Shown here one piece after another: positions 31,914 to 39,399 of a DNA stretch of 52,872 bases (position 1 is its first letter; every line of letters starts with the position of its first letter). This DNA comes from Dechloromonas hortensis (GTDB lineage Bacteria > Pseudomonadota > Gammaproteobacteria > Burkholderiales > Rhodocyclaceae). The stretch covers positions 1-52,872 of the forward strand of contig NZ_SSSQ01000019.1 of the NCBI RefSeq assembly GCF_009469765.1, in the 5' to 3' direction. The position numbers were made by a program, and so were the translations under genes. The notes under the pieces are model-generated. The model worked only from the letters and a program-made list of their open reading frames with translations, was not told the origin of the DNA and ran no database searches.

Positions 31914-33584
31914 TTGACAGCTTCTCTCGACAACTACCTTGCCACGCACCCGGCATTGCAGCCGGAAATCGCTGGCGGGCAGTACGGGGCGCGACGCTTT
32001 CCTTTAGTTCTGCCTTGCTTGCATAAGGATCGTTCGTTTAACGCGGCCTGGTTAGTACTTCCGCCTGAATTTCCGGTAACAGCGAACGCGCGTATCCAGT
32101 TCTCTCCGGACGCCATTCTCAGGATTCCTCATGTCGAATTTGATGGCAGGCTTTGCATCGAAGGAGACCCTGGGCCATTGAGTGGCGCGGAGGCCGCGGA
32201 TCGAATCGAAGAATTGCTGCAGGCGTTTGACGAAAAATTCCTGCGCCCCTGGTGTACTGGGTTGCTGGACGGAGATTTTGCGAAGGAAGCACTGAATTAC
32301 TGGTCTATCCAGTGCAAGCGTCATCGCTCCCCCAACGATGCGGTTAAATTCCTCTATACGCTGGATGAGCGCCAGTCCCATCCCCGTATTTACGATGCGC
32401 AGCATCTTTCTATCCGTCGTGTAGTGATCGCGGGGGTGAATGCGGCACTGACGCAACGGACGGTTACGGCGCTTCGTCAGGAGAAAGAGCAAGTAACGCG
32501 AGTCCTTGTCGCCGACATTCCCATTTCCCATGCGCTGACACCCCACACCTGGCCACAAACGCAACGACAGTTGGAGCGTCTACTTCAGTCACGCTTCGGT
32601 CGGCAACATGCCCTACAGTTTCTCTCCGCCACAGGCAGACGCGGCCGGAAGATGCATCGCATTGTATTGCTCCGTGCCCCAACCTGCAGTTTTGGCTTTC
32701 TACTCACCGGAGGCCCGCCCACCGTGGTACGCAGAGGAATTACGGTAAGAGCCTACCCGACGCAACGTATGGTGCCGTTGCCGGTTGAACGGATGGACCC
32801 TGCCTGGATTTGTGGACGTGACCAACATCCGGAGATCACTCTACGCCAGCGCAAGCGCGTGCTGATTTTAGGTGCCGGAGCCCTGGGCAGTCCGCTGGCA
32901 GAGCAGCTGACGAAGGCTGGAGTTGGAGAGCTAACGTTGGTTGATCCCGAGCAATTGGCCACAGCAAACATCGGACGACATGTCTTGGGAGCCAATGCCA
33001 TTGATTACAGCAAGGCCGGAGCCCTAGGGAGACAGCTGGCTCGCGGTTGGCCTTCCACCGAAATCAAGGTTTTCCCCTATACGGCGCAGACGTGGTTCAC
33101 AAAAAACCACCTAGACGATATCGATTTGGTCCTCGACCTGACTGGGGAGCCCGCTGTTCGCAGCAGTTGCGAAGCGGCCCGTCGTACTGCATCCTGTCCG
33201 CTCCTGGTCGGCTGGATGGAGCCGTATGCGGCAGCGGCCCATGCCTGCCTACTGCCGCTCGGTAGTTCCTGGCTACAGAGCACTATCGATCCGATGCGAT
33301 CCCTCGAGGCAATCGACTGGCCGGACGCAGTGATTCAGCAGGAACCCGCGTGCAGCAGTACCTTCCAAAGTTACACACCTTCTGCTGCTGCATATGCGGT
33401 GGCATTGATTGCAGAAGGCGCGCTCGCGTTACTCGACGACAAAATCAATGTGCCAGTCATCCGCAGCTGGGTGCGTGGCCGTAAATTCCTGGATGACCAC
33501 TACGTCAACCTTGCATACCGGCCGTGGGCCGAGAAAGCAGCACCTTTTGATGGGGTTTCTCTGCAGCGAGCATGGCATGGATGA
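31914..33584 (+). CDS. cap2: Cap2: E1-E2 fusion for CD-NTase conjugation
   Basis: A TTG start 15 bp after the CD-NTase stop. The 556-residue protein has an N-terminal E2-like domain with catalytic C81 (FDGRLCIEGD), a linker domain, and an E1 adenylation domain. The E1 part has the nucleotide loop LILGAGALGSPL (317-328), the acidic LVDPE (342-346), the NIGRH block and the E1 cysteine C480 in QEPACSST. Cap2 activates the C-terminus of the CD-NTase and links it to a partner, priming the enzyme. It overlaps cap3 by 8 bp. Confidence 0.87.
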   Translation: MTASLDNYLATHPALQPEIAGGQYGARRFPLVLPCLHKDRSFNAAWLVLPPEFPVTANARIQFSPDAILRIPHVEFDGRLCIEGDPGPLSGAEAADRIEELLQAFDEKFLRPWCTGLLDGDFAKEALNYWSIQCKRHRSPNDAVKFLYTLDERQSHPRIYDAQHLSIRRVVIAGVNAALTQRTVTALRQEKEQVTRVLVADIPISHALTPHTWPQTQRQLERLLQSRFGRQHALQFLSATGRRGRKMHRIVLLRAPTCSFGFLLTGGPPTVVRRGITVRAYPTQRMVPLPVERMDPAWICGRDQHPEITLRQRKRVLILGAGALGSPLAEQLTKAGVGELTLVDPEQLATANIGRHVLGANAIDYSKAGALGRQLARGWPSTEIKVFPYTAQTWFTKNHLDDIDLVLDLTGEPAVRSSCEAARRTASCPLLVGWMEPYAAAAHACLLPLGSSWLQSTIDPMRSLEAIDWPDAVIQQEPACSSTFQSYTPSAAAYAVALIAEGALALLDDKINVPVIRSWVRGRKFLDDHYVNLAYRPWAEKAAPFDGVSLQRAWHG

Positions 33585-34062
33585 GCGGCGATTCATATTG
33601 CCGGATAGCCGAGGAGAGATTCTGCTGGAGGCCACTGTGCTTGAACATATCTATCGCTACGCGCAGTGCGGACCTTGGCAGCGGGAGGCTGGCGGACAGT
33701 TGTTCAGCCCTACCCCCGAGCAGGCTACGGTTAGAATCTCTCTGGGAACCGGTCCTTACAAGGAAGATCGGAGTACACGCTGCGGTTTTGTACCCAACCT
33801 CCGCACGGCCACCCAGGACCGCCACACCCAATTTGCTCTGGGGCGACATGCTGTTGGCCTGTGGCACACCCATCCAGAAGCTTGCCCCATGCCTTCCGAG
33901 CAAGACCGAGAGACTGCACAAGCGTATCTCAAGGCCTTCGATGGAGCCATGGAAGGGTTCATTCTGCTCATTCTGGGAAATCGAGGAAATCCTCTGAACA
34001 TGACACTCTGGATGGCTAGTATCAGGCTGGGACATTCCTGGGTTCAGCTTACCGAGGCATAA
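33577..34062 (+). CDS. cap3: Cap3: JAB/JAMM isopeptidase of CBASS
   Basis: The ATG at 33577 (MDERRFILPD) gives 161 residues, the usual Cap3 size. The JAMM zinc site is complete: E37 in REAGGQLF, then H97 and H99, S107 and D110 in GLWHTHPEACPMPSEQD. Cap3 cleaves CD-NTase from its conjugates and so reverses Cap2. Overlap with cap2 implies coupled translation. Together with the two genes before, it defines a type II CBASS. Confidence 0.88.
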   Translation: MDERRFILPDSRGEILLEATVLEHIYRYAQCGPWQREAGGQLFSPTPEQATVRISLGTGPYKEDRSTRCGFVPNLRTATQDRHTQFALGRHAVGLWHTHPEACPMPSEQDRETAQAYLKAFDGAMEGFILLILGNRGNPLNMTLWMASIRLGHSWVQLTEA

Positions 34063-34172
34063 CGTCCGACATTCAAGGCTCGGTGAATGATCGAGCCCAA
34101 ATGATTTCCTATTGCGGATTTGGCGTGAGGATTGGATGCCACCGTAGATCGCTCATGAGCCACGGCCTCATA

Positions 34173-34217
34173 TGCTGGCAGTACAATGCGTCCTTAGGAC
34201 GCATTGTACTGCCAGCA
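34173..34217. repeat. 45-bp palindrome 1
   Basis: Two perfect 22-base arms flank a single central T (34195). The arms begin TGCTGGCAGTACA and end in the core ATGCGTCCT. The core, ATGCGTCCTTAGGACGCAT, also occurs in palindrome 2, but the outer arms differ. It lies 110 bp after cap3. Confidence 0.75.
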
Positions 34218-34252
34218 GCAAACGAAATGCAAGATGGCGATTTCAATATTTA

Positions 34253-34312
34253 TTGACTAGCTTATGAATTATAGATTACGATGCGTCCTAAGGACGCATC
34301 GTAATCTATAAT
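34253..34312 (+). promoter_or_regulatory. abiE promoter inside 45-bp palindrome 2
   Basis: TTGACT (34253-34258) and TACGAT (34277-34282, 18-bp spacer) fit a promoter. The palindrome 34268-34312 has 22-base arms around A34290, starts ATTATAGATTACG and covers the -10 box, the start site and the AbiEi start codon. No ribosome site is seen. This suits autorepression by the AbiEi antitoxin. Confidence 0.65.
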
Positions 34313-35213
34313 GAAAATTTCAATATTATCAGAATCCGACATCGGCAAACTTATTGAAGCGCTTGCCGCGACTGGGCTGCCTGTCATTTCTGAGTACGAA
34401 CTCGGCAAGGTCCTCTTTCTCAAGTTATCTGCGCACGCTGAAAAGCGTAGCGACCTTCTCGATCCTGTTATTGATCATTTGAAAAGACTGAGAATATTTG
34501 TTCCGCTTTCTCTGGGTGGAACGGCTACCGCCTATCAACTCATTGGACACTCAACTGCATCAGCTCAGCAAATCGCATGCGCCCTGGATCCATTCGCTTA
34601 TGTTTCCCATTTGAGCGCGATGGAGTATCACGGTCTTACCGACCGTTTCCCCAAAATTCTATATCTCACGAAACCGCCTGCTGGGGAGTGGAGACGGCAG
34701 GCTGAGGAAAAAATGCGGCGCGATCTGGGTGCAAATTACGACGAATACCTGATCAGCCGCTTGCCTAAACTCGTACGCCCCAAGCTTTCGAAGATTGGAG
34801 CTATGAGCCTACATTTTCAAGAGCGATCACAACTAGGGGCGTTCAAGCATGTGAGCGGAAGCAACATGCGAGTTGCCACTATCGGGCGGGTATTTCTTGA
34901 AATGACTCGCGAGCCGCAGTTGTGCGGCGGGATTCAGCACGTTATCGACATCTTTTCCAATAATGCCAAGCAATATCTTCGTCTGATCACAGATGAATAT
35001 GAACGACACGGCAAGGCTATTGACAAGGTACGAGCTGGCTATCTACTGACGGAAGTTTGTGGTGTTAAGGACTTGGTTGTAGAAAGCTGGACTAGATTTG
35101 CACAGAGGGGGGGATCTCGAAAGCTGGATCCCGAAGTGGAATACGCTCCCGAATATTCTGAACGCTGGAAGCTTTCGATCAACGTTCCTTCGTTAGCAGG
35201 CTACGATGAATGA
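34311..35213 (+). CDS. AbiEi-like antitoxin / transcriptional repressor
   Basis: A 300-residue protein directly in front of, and overlapping by 8 bp, an AbiEii nucleotidyltransferase. It has an N-terminal winged-helix-like part (GLPVISEYELGKVLF, and PVIDHLKRLRIFVPL), then YVSHLSAMEYHGLTDRFPKILYLT and MRVATIGRVFLEMTREPQLCGG, the block that in AbiEi-like antitoxins follows the HTH. AbiEi represses its own operon by binding inverted repeats and counters AbiEii without direct contact (type IV). The palindrome that includes its start codon is the likely operator. Codons are more AT-rich than in the neighbours. Confidence 0.78.
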   Translation: MKISILSESDIGKLIEALAATGLPVISEYELGKVLFLKLSAHAEKRSDLLDPVIDHLKRLRIFVPLSLGGTATAYQLIGHSTASAQQIACALDPFAYVSHLSAMEYHGLTDRFPKILYLTKPPAGEWRRQAEEKMRRDLGANYDEYLISRLPKLVRPKLSKIGAMSLHFQERSQLGAFKHVSGSNMRVATIGRVFLEMTREPQLCGGIQHVIDIFSNNAKQYLRLITDEYERHGKAIDKVRAGYLLTEVCGVKDLVVESWTRFAQRGGSRKLDPEVEYAPEYSERWKLSINVPSLAGYDE

Positions 35214-36096
35214 TCTGATACAGGAATTGAGCTTGGAGCAATGGGTCGCCACATCCCCGGACGAGCAGCGTGGGTTTCGCGAGGCGGTGCACATTATTCT
35301 AACGGCGATTGGCACGTCGTCCGATTTGAGTTCCAGAATGGTCATGAAGGGTGGGTTACTCATGGCTATTCGATATGACAGTACTCGCTTTACCCGGGAC
35401 ATCGATTTTTCAACCCTAGAAAAACATCGCCAAGCTGATGAGGATTCATTGCTGCAAGAGCTTGATGCGCAACTTGTCTGGGCAAATGACCACCTGGCTT
35501 ATGACACCATGTGTTTACGCCAGAATGCAAAGCTCAATCCCAAGTCGCCCAATCCTAGCTTCCCTACTTTGCAGATCAGCATCGGGTATGCTCCACGAAG
35601 CAATGCATCCCATCTCAGGAGACTGCAGGCAAAGCAGTCGAGCACGAAGGTCCAGATCGACTACAGCTTCGACGAAGCTGTATTAGATGTCGAAATTCTG
35701 GCTCTTGAGGACGGCGAGCAATTGAAGGCCTACAGTCTCACCAACCTTCTGGCCGAGAAATACCGATCACTATTGCAGCAACCGGTACGTAACCGAACAC
35801 GTCGTCAGGATGTCTTCGACATCCACATGCTGCTAACTCGCTGCGCCAAGCTTAGTGCCCATGAAAAGACACGTCTGCTTAGACAATTGATTGATTCCTG
35901 TAAGGCCCGAGAGATAGCTGCCATGCAAACGTCGATGGCCAACTCGCTAGTACGCGAGATGGCTATGGCGGATTATCACAGCCTTGCCAACGAAATAGAT
36001 GACGAGTTGCCTGACTTTGATTCGGCATACGCGACGATTCAGGCGTTCTACGAAGGCTTACCTTGGGGTACCGGCATTGTCAGTGAGACAAAGTGA
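35206..36096 (+). CDS. AbiEii-like nucleotidyltransferase toxin
   Basis: A 296-residue protein with the NTase site of AbiEii enzymes: MKGGLLMAIRY (K48-G49-G50) and TRDIDFS (D65, D67). A second conserved block follows near 175-210 (AYSLTNLLAEKYRSLL, then RRQDVFDIHML), which supplies the K..Y and D of motifs III and IV. Such toxins block growth, for example by adding nucleotides to tRNA 3' ends, and can abort phage infection. It overlaps the AbiEi gene by 8 bp. Length and motifs are intact, so it should be active. Confidence 0.85.
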   Translation: MNDLIQELSLEQWVATSPDEQRGFREAVHIILTAIGTSSDLSSRMVMKGGLLMAIRYDSTRFTRDIDFSTLEKHRQADEDSLLQELDAQLVWANDHLAYDTMCLRQNAKLNPKSPNPSFPTLQISIGYAPRSNASHLRRLQAKQSSTKVQIDYSFDEAVLDVEILALEDGEQLKAYSLTNLLAEKYRSLLQQPVRNRTRRQDVFDIHMLLTRCAKLSAHEKTRLLRQLIDSCKAREIAAMQTSMANSLVREMAMADYHSLANEIDDELPDFDSAYATIQAFYEGLPWGTGIVSETK

Positions 36097-36196
36097 TTCG
36101 GATCAGTATCGGGCCGATAGGTGAAGGCAAACCCGCCATCGCTTATCGGCGTGAGTTGGCCAACCAGGGTGTCGCAAACATAAACATCGAGACGCA

Positions 36197-36535
36197 TCAA
36201 ATCCCCTTCACTTTGCGCGCGCGGACTCGCTGGGGCTGTTTGACGGTGACTTGTCGAGGCTGGCCACTCACATCGGAGGCTGCCGATCCTGCATTGAGCT
36301 CTTGGGCGACATCGTCGAGCGTCCTGTGCTGCGTGCGGTGATGGGTGCTCAGTTCGAGCCCGACCTGTTCCAGTAGTGCCAGGAGCCGAACGCTCCCCAA
36401 ATCTGTCAGCATGCCGTTTTCGAATTGGGAGATCGTGGTCACACTCGCGCCCGTTTTGGCCGAGACATCCTTTTATGGCTGGCGGCTTTGCAGTCGGGCT
36501 TCCCGAAAGGCTTGGCCCAATTCAACGAGATTCAT
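36197..36535 (-). pseudogene. XRE-family HTH gene with an in-frame stop
   Basis: The frame begins MNLVELGQAFREARLQSRQP at 36535, stops at a TAA (codon 21) and continues KDVSAKTGASVTTISQFENG to 36197. Aligned with the intact XRE gene at 13559, the stop falls on a Gln codon, so a single C-to-T change (CAA to TAA) explains it. The rest, including LTDLGSVRLLALLEQVGLEL and TLDDVAQELNAG, is well kept, so the mutation is recent. The twin operators are also kept. A start codon after the stop would give a protein lacking the first HTH helices. Confidence 0.75.
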
Positions 36536-36599
36536 AACTTTTAGTCCGGCGAAAGTTATCCATTTTCCTACCTCTAACTTATCCTATCAACAAAGTTAT
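36534..36599. promoter_or_regulatory. Twin operators of the XRE pseudogene
   Basis: ATAACTTT-N10-AAAGTTAT (36534-36559) overlaps the start codon, and TAACTT-N12-AAGTTA (36575-36598) follows at exactly 40 bp. The half-sites and the spacing match those at 13425-13489. Confidence 0.65.
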
Positions 36600-36838
36600 G
36601 GTTGTGCAATGTAAATATCAGTACGCTAAAAGTATCGTTAATATCACCATATTAATTTGTCTAAACTGAAAGTTTGGCGACAAACATGAATCCTCCTCTA
36701 TACAATGTTGGGTTTCCCATACAACCGTGTTTCCCCTTGCCATACCCATCGTTATCGTTGTCTGGACGCTCGTTCTGACTCAGCGCCAAAACAACAACGA
36801 TCACCTCAAGTGCCGCTAAGGACGCAGGGTTCTGTGAT
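36600..36838. other. AT-rich intergenic region
   Basis: AT-rich, particularly at 36600-36680, with no gene seen. It should carry the promoter of the IHF-like gene. No clear box pair can be defended. Confidence 0.35.
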
Positions 36839-36860
36839 TGGTCGAGTAAAATCTCGACCA
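36839..36860. promoter_or_regulatory. Inverted repeat in the leader of the IHF-like gene
   Basis: TGGTCGAG and CTCGACCA pair around TAAAAT, 20 bp before the start codon. It may be an operator or an mRNA hairpin that limits translation. Confidence 0.45.
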
Positions 36861-36880
36861 TCGTAAGCTGCCGTTTACTC

Positions 36881-37198
36881 ATGACCATCACCAAAGCTGA
36901 CCTCGCCGAGACTTTGTCTGAAAAAGTTGGCCTCAATCAGCGTGAATCGAAGGAAATGGTCGAGGCGTTCTTCAAGGAAATCTCAGACTGCCTGGAGTGC
37001 GGGGAGGAAGTGAAGCTGGCTGGTTTCGGCGTATTCAACATGCGCAACAAGCCTGAGCGCCCGGGTCGCAACCCCAAGACGGGCGAAGAGATCCCGATTA
37101 CGGCCCGCCGGGTCGTGACCTTTCATGCCAGTGGTTGTCTGAAAGACGCAGTGGGCTCCAGCCCGAATCTGACCCTGCCGGAATCAAAAGCTGCTTAA
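36881..37198 (+). CDS. ihfA: Integration host factor alpha-like (HU/IHF) protein
   Basis: A 105-residue protein of the HU/IHF fold. Helices ITKADLAETLSEKVGLNQRESKEMVEAFF come first, then VKLAGFGVFNMRNKPERPGRNPKTGEEIPI, the DNA-bending beta arm with the signature GRNPKTGE and its tip proline, then TARRVVTFHASGCLK. The NPKTGEEIPITARR wording is typical of the IHF alpha subunit. The end HASGCLKDAV differs from the usual RPGQKLK and the last 15 residues are unusual, so it may be an accessory copy rather than the chromosomal gene. Assigning it to one subunit is uncertain. Confidence 0.75.
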   Translation: MTITKADLAETLSEKVGLNQRESKEMVEAFFKEISDCLECGEEVKLAGFGVFNMRNKPERPGRNPKTGEEIPITARRVVTFHASGCLKDAVGSSPNLTLPESKAA

Positions 37199-37402
37199 TC
37201 GTCGGCATCTTTGAACCCGGCGGAGGTCGTCAGTACGTTCTTCAGCCGCATGAGCTCGCGGAATTTTGTCACGAAGGCCAGTTGCGCCTTCTCGTCGGCA
37301 GTGAGTCGACGCTGTTCACGGTCGGGGCGATCATCATGAGTTCGATCGAGGCCTTGTTGAACTTGGTCACGTACTCCTCGTACGGTTCGACCGGGACGAA
37401 AA
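37195..37402 (-). pseudogene. Remnant C-terminus of a type I restriction HsdR subunit
   Basis: Two overlapping frames together spell the end of an HsdR protein: FFVPVEPYEEYVTKFNKASI and ELMMIAPTVNSVD in one frame, then LTADEKAQLAFVTKFRELMRLKNVL in the next, to the stop at 37195. This is the helical tail of HsdR (the FRELxRLKNxL pattern). The frame change near 37320 and the stop just before the fragment show a dead remnant. No hsdM or hsdS is near. Confidence 0.6.
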
Positions 37403-37673
37403 ATTAGATCAATCGGTCGAAAAGAGGAAGTTTTACTCCCAATGGCGTGAAGTAAATTGCCCACAGAAACTTCTGAACGACTTGAATTCGAGAACGCAAC
37501 CTCTTCCTCTTATGCATAACGTTAATTGTCATATTGTTCTACATTCAGTTCGCCCGACTTCCAGATCGGTGACGAATTGACGGCTGCGCATATTTACACA
37601 CAGTTTGTCAGTCGAGTGCTGCCTATCGGAGACATCGCTGTCTGAGTCAGCCAGAACACTGAATGACGGCAAT
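37403..37673. other. Intergenic region, junction between defence island and housekeeping genes
   Basis: Nothing convincing in this stretch. It marks the change from AT-richer, scarred sequence to uniform GC-rich genes. Confidence 0.35.
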
Positions 37674-37707
37674 GGCCGAGGAGCAAAATTTTCCTCGCTC
37701 CTCGGCC
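37674..37707. terminator. Hairpin after the choice-of-anchor gene
   Basis: GGCCGAGGAGC and GCTCCTCGGCC pair over a 12-base loop. It lies 14 bp after the stop on the minus strand. There is no long T-run, so it could end transcription only weakly or protect the mRNA end. Confidence 0.5.
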
Positions 37708-37720
37708 TGCATTTAATCGT

Positions 37721-39163
37721 TCAGCGTTTATGGTGATGACCGGGAAGACGATCGATTCGATAAAGCGACGTGGTATTGGATACCTCATTGGCGATGGCCA
37801 GATAGAACTCACCACGATAGTGGAACGCGCTCAATCCCTCGGGGGCGACGTCGCCATCGGTAACGATCATGTCAACGTAGGACGCCTTGTGCGGGACAGT
37901 GACGTCAAACACGGCAACCGCGCTTTTCGTCGTGCGCTCCAGACCGACAAACGCATAGGTACGGCCACCGATGTCAAGTAATGCGACACCTTCCGGTTCG
38001 ACGCCCTTGTCGCGGCTGCGACCGTCATCGTAGATGCCGAGTTCGGCAGCCTTCTTGTCCAGAATGTCGCCACTGTCGTAGACCAGTCGGCCCGTTTCAT
38101 CGCGAATCGAGAAGGAACGGGCGCCAGCCGCATAGAGTTCGCTGGCCGAGGAGTCGGCGTTGGAAACACGAAGTTTGTCGAGCGGGACAACAGCGCCAAA
38201 GGTGCTGGCAGCGGAGCGATCCTTGTCGTCTTCGCGGAAATCGCCTTCGTTGGCCATCACCAGATAGGTCTTGCCCTTCCACTCGTAGGCAGCGATGCCA
38301 TCCGGCATATAGAGGCCCTTGACCTTGTGCGAACCGAAGGAAATCGTGCCTTCATTGAGCGGATCGATCTGATTGCCCGGCAGGCTGAAGTCCTTGGCGC
38401 CAAGCCCGATGACCTGGGTGAATTCATTGGTCCTCAGGTCGAGCACCGCCATGCCATTTGCTTCCTGCAGGGTAACGAAAGCCTTGGTGCCATCTTCATT
38501 GACAGCGATGTATTCAGGCTCGAAATCCATGCCGGTCGTTGTGCGCAGATTGGCGCCCGAGGTTGCCACGCCCTTGAAGCCAGCCGTCGCAACGACGCTG
38601 CGCGAGGCCACGTCAATGATGCTGACACTGCCCGCCGGGTCGTTGCCCGCAGTGCCATAGACATAGGGAATCGTCGTTCCGATGCGGGCACCATAGACGC
38701 TCGGCGTCGCTTCGTTCGCGACCAGCAGGCGCGAACCATCCGGGGTAAAGGTCAGCATGTCGGGCAAGGCGCCAACTTCGAGCGTATTGATGCCGGCGCT
38801 CGGCAGACGGGTCCTGGTATCGTAGAAGAGCACGACACCCGGGCTGGTACGGCTTGTCGATTCGACGGCGAAGGCAGCCAGGCCGTGCTTGAGGGCGACG
38901 CTGTTAACCGAACCGTGGGTGCTCGTATCGATATGTTCGAGCAGCCTGCCGGTCTTGGCATCAAGCACGTCGACGCCGACCACACCTGCAACCCAGAGCG
39001 TATTCGTACGCTTGTCGAAGGCGGGGATTTCCGAAACCTGGCCGGCGGTCACGCCATGCTTGTAAGTCCATTGCTTGCTGAAGCTGATATGCGGGTTATC
39101 GGCGAGAAGGGTGGTCGGCAGCAGCGCGGTAACCAAGGCCAGAACAAGTGTGCTTTTCTTCAT
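37721..39163 (-). CDS. Choice-of-anchor I family secreted beta-propeller protein
   Basis: A 480-residue protein with a signal peptide (STLVLALVTALLPTTLLA, cleaved near residue 21). The rest shows repeated propeller-like strands (TNTLWVAGVVGVDVLDAKTG, SRLLVANEATPSVY, PAGSVSIIDVASRSV). The conserved family motifs DFEPEYIAVNEDGTKAFVTLQE, LVMANEGDFRED, KGVEPEGVALLDIGGRTYAFVGLER and DGDVAPEGLSAF are all present. Such choice-of-anchor I proteins are exported and often occur near alkaline phosphatases; some carry phosphatase or adhesion roles, but the activity is not defined. It is divergent from phoA, which suggests joint phosphate control. Confidence 0.8.
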   Translation of the reverse strand: MKKSTLVLALVTALLPTTLLADNPHISFSKQWTYKHGVTAGQVSEIPAFDKRTNTLWVAGVVGVDVLDAKTGRLLEHIDTSTHGSVNSVALKHGLAAFAVESTSRTSPGVVLFYDTRTRLPSAGINTLEVGALPDMLTFTPDGSRLLVANEATPSVYGARIGTTIPYVYGTAGNDPAGSVSIIDVASRSVVATAGFKGVATSGANLRTTTGMDFEPEYIAVNEDGTKAFVTLQEANGMAVLDLRTNEFTQVIGLGAKDFSLPGNQIDPLNEGTISFGSHKVKGLYMPDGIAAYEWKGKTYLVMANEGDFREDDKDRSAASTFGAVVPLDKLRVSNADSSASELYAAGARSFSIRDETGRLVYDSGDILDKKAAELGIYDDGRSRDKGVEPEGVALLDIGGRTYAFVGLERTTKSAVAVFDVTVPHKASYVDMIVTDGDVAPEGLSAFHYRGEFYLAIANEVSNTTSLYRIDRLPGHHHKR

Positions 39164-39399
39164 GTGGAGGAGCCCTTGTAGTGATGGAATAGCGGAATGG
39201 GTCAGTCAGCGTACGAAACCTGGATGACATGACCATTGCAGAACAATGACCACATCGAGCCGATGACGCTGAAATTTCCGTGACATGCCGGCGCAATATT
39301 TCGCGGCTACGATGCTTCTTGCTAAAGCGACCAAGGCAATAAAAACCAGCCCAAGGTTGCAGCACCGACAGCCCCCAATCCCAACAAGGAGTCCCGTCA

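Noticed and set aside
34173..34217. 45-bp palindrome read as a cap3 terminator or an IS end
   Set aside because: No T-run follows on either strand and no transposase or target duplication is near; the shared core with the abiE operator argues for a protein site.
36093..36341. 82-residue plus-strand frame after abiEii
   Set aside because: It is the reverse of the XRE pseudogene, whose protein on the minus strand is clearly homologous to the one at 13559.
39164..39399. Pho box between phoA and the choice-of-anchor gene
   Set aside because: TGAC repeats are 17 bp apart, not 11, and none matches the CTGTCATA consensus well.
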